Of a stretch of 64,000 nt of DNA, positions 62,390-64,000 are shown in pieces (positions within the stretch are counted from its first letter, which is position 1; every line of letters starts with the position of its first letter). The stretch is taken from contig JBAJFE010000026.1 of the NCBI GenBank assembly GCA_037903355.1, positions 310,001 to 374,000 on the forward strand, written 5' to 3'. Origin of the DNA: Trichuris trichiura. Taxonomy: Eukaryota; Nematoda; Enoplea; Trichinellida; Trichuridae. Under the pieces are notes generated by a model, which saw nothing but the letters and a program-made list of their open reading frames with translations, was not told the DNA's origin and ran no database searches. A program made the position numbers and the translations under genes.

Positions 62390-64000
62390 GTAGTGCATAC
62401 AGCAATTTACAACCACAAAAACCATAGCAACTAATAAAAGAATTGAAAGAGGCTTTGTTCTTAAAACAAATTTACTTTTTGATGTTCCGTCTTTAATGGG
62501 GAACTAAATTACTGGTTTTCATGTTGGGTATACTTTACTTATTCTCCTTAGGAAAGTGAATGACAAAGTTGTGGTAGATTTCGTGAACGGTCGCTTTCAT
62601 GGGCAACTATGGGCAACTATCAATCGTCTTTAAAAAAAACAAATTTAGGCTGGTTTTTCCAGGCAAACTACATTACACATGAAACACTACCAAATAACTG
62701 CGATCATTAATCCATTATTGCACTATACAAAAAGATACGACGTATTGTTTTCTCATCTTTTCTTACCAAGTAGAGCTTTCTGGGCGGATTGTTGCTCGAC
62801 ATTAACGCTGATTCAAAGGACCTTTGACAGGGCGCAATAAACCCTAAATCTCAACTTAATAAGAAAATATTAGCAACAATAATTACATGTCTAAATATAA
62901 GTTGTGCTTTTACGGAAACGTTATATTCACAATAAAATAGAATCACGATTTAACAGTTTTTATCGTAAAGGATTTATATTCACAGCTATCCATTGTAGGT
63001 GGGAATTAACTGGTGAAACTTTGTTGAAATGTCAATTATTTTCCAGTTTCTGATTTGGCCATCGTTTAGACTCTGTTTAAACCCGTTGAAGATTGTATGT
63101 AGTGTGGTATGCTCTATGTTGGCACAAAATTGTCTTCGATAATTTTTTCTTCCTTCTTTTCTACCGTTTTGTTTCTGACATTTTGTTCCTTCTTTCTCTT
63201 TCCCTTCGTTCGCATTTTTCTACCTTATTCCTCTCCTTCTTCTTTAATACTTCTTTGTCGTTTCTTTTCTTCTTTCTCACCTTTCTCATGGTGCCTTCTA
63301 TGCTGCCTTTCCGTCTTTCATGTCATCCTGGTTTCTACGGCTTTCTTCTCCCATCGCTTCATTCTTGTCCACTTGCCACGATGAATTGTATTCATTTGCG
63401 TTTCGTTCATTATTCTTTTGTTCTTTCCTTACCTCAATTTTACTGTATTCTTAAAGTTTCGAGCAAACAGCACAGTTGTTCACTTTAACTGTTTGCTTCT
63501 ATGCTCATACCTTTTATACACCGCCAGCTTCAAAATGTTTAAAGAGAGCTTAAAGGATGAGCACTTTTGAAACTGGAAAACAATTCGCAATACCCACTTT
63601 TCTGAAAACATTTACTTTAAATCTAAAACTGAAAGAAATCTATCATTCTCTTCAATAACTAATCCACGCTATACGGTTTACGTGCGTTACTTTTCACGTT
63701 TAACTGCAAATGCATAACATTATCCCGACGATGACAAAATAGCGTTTCAAGTCAGAGTGACTCGCTTTCTTTTCACGCAATTCTCACATTCAGCCGCAGT
63801 CAACATGCCCCTTTCCTAGTTAAGCTAAACACACCTTTTTTTTCTAAATGAAACAAATTTACGCACATTTAAAATATGACGTCTCATTTTGACGTGCCTT
63901 CTTTTGACGCAAAAGTGAAAAGACGTTCCGTGTCTGTTTGGCCCACCTTTTTGTGACGCGAAACGGTTTCACGCAGCCTCCGGTAGCTTTCTCGCAGACA
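62390..64000. repeat. Large repeat, copy 2, cut by the window end
   Basis: Copy of 55502-57020 displaced by 6.9 kb, in the same orientation. It still matches at base 64000, exactly where copy 1 enters the 430-467-bp array, so the repeat probably continues beyond the window. A near-perfect direct repeat, atgggcaact atgggcaact, lies inside at 62598-62617. Confidence 0.9.

Overview
The window is eukaryotic nuclear DNA. Its genes are split by many canonical GT...AG introns, most only 45-64 bp long. The recognisable proteins are animal: a cytosolic threonyl-tRNA synthetase, an adenylosuccinate synthetase, a HOOK-domain/coiled-coil Girdin/Daple (CCDC88) protein, a diverged Rab-like GTPase, a four-pass membrane protein and an ionotropic-glutamate-receptor-like channel. 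The very short introns, moderate GC content and this gene set fit a nematode, perhaps a clade I (Trichuris/Trichinella-like) worm. That placement is inference; no rDNA or mitochondrial marker is present to settle it.

Layout. 1-3.5 kb: no confident gene, two weak minus-strand candidates. 3.5-5.6 kb (minus): two-exon Rab-like GTPase. 9.7-12.5 kb (plus): nine-exon threonyl-tRNA synthetase. 13.6-14.8 kb (minus): four-pass membrane protein whose first coding exon seems to hold only the ATG; it converges on the synthetase. 19.4-20.75 kb (plus): receptor-like channel carrying one apparent frameshift. 22.4-23.9 kb: weak minus-strand candidate exons. 24.9-37.8 kb (plus): CCDC88/Daple-like gene, at least 14 exons, ending in a PDZ-binding type C-terminus; its introns hold antisense candidate exons and a foldback element. 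39.9-41.9 kb (plus): eleven-exon adenylosuccinate synthetase.

From about 42.4 kb to the end the character changes. There is a 228-bp perfect (AC)n tract, AT-rich gene-poor DNA with a tandem pair of foldback elements, a small spliced unrecognised gene near 48.0-48.4 kb, a strong C-run/A-run/G-run hairpin, a TGTCG-type simple repeat, splice-like small exons near 50.1-50.5 kb, a 41-bp minisatellite with two palindromes per unit, and finally a nested repeat domain. That domain contains an array of six diverged 430-467-bp units and a segment of about 1.5 kb that recurs 6.9 kb downstream and runs off the window.

The genes do not form a pathway. They include housekeeping functions (tRNA charging, AMP synthesis), membrane traffic and cytoskeleton/polarity signalling (Rab-like, CCDC88), and surface proteins. 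All exon boundaries are derived by eye from splice motifs, phase continuity and family alignment remembered from known members; none has transcript support here.
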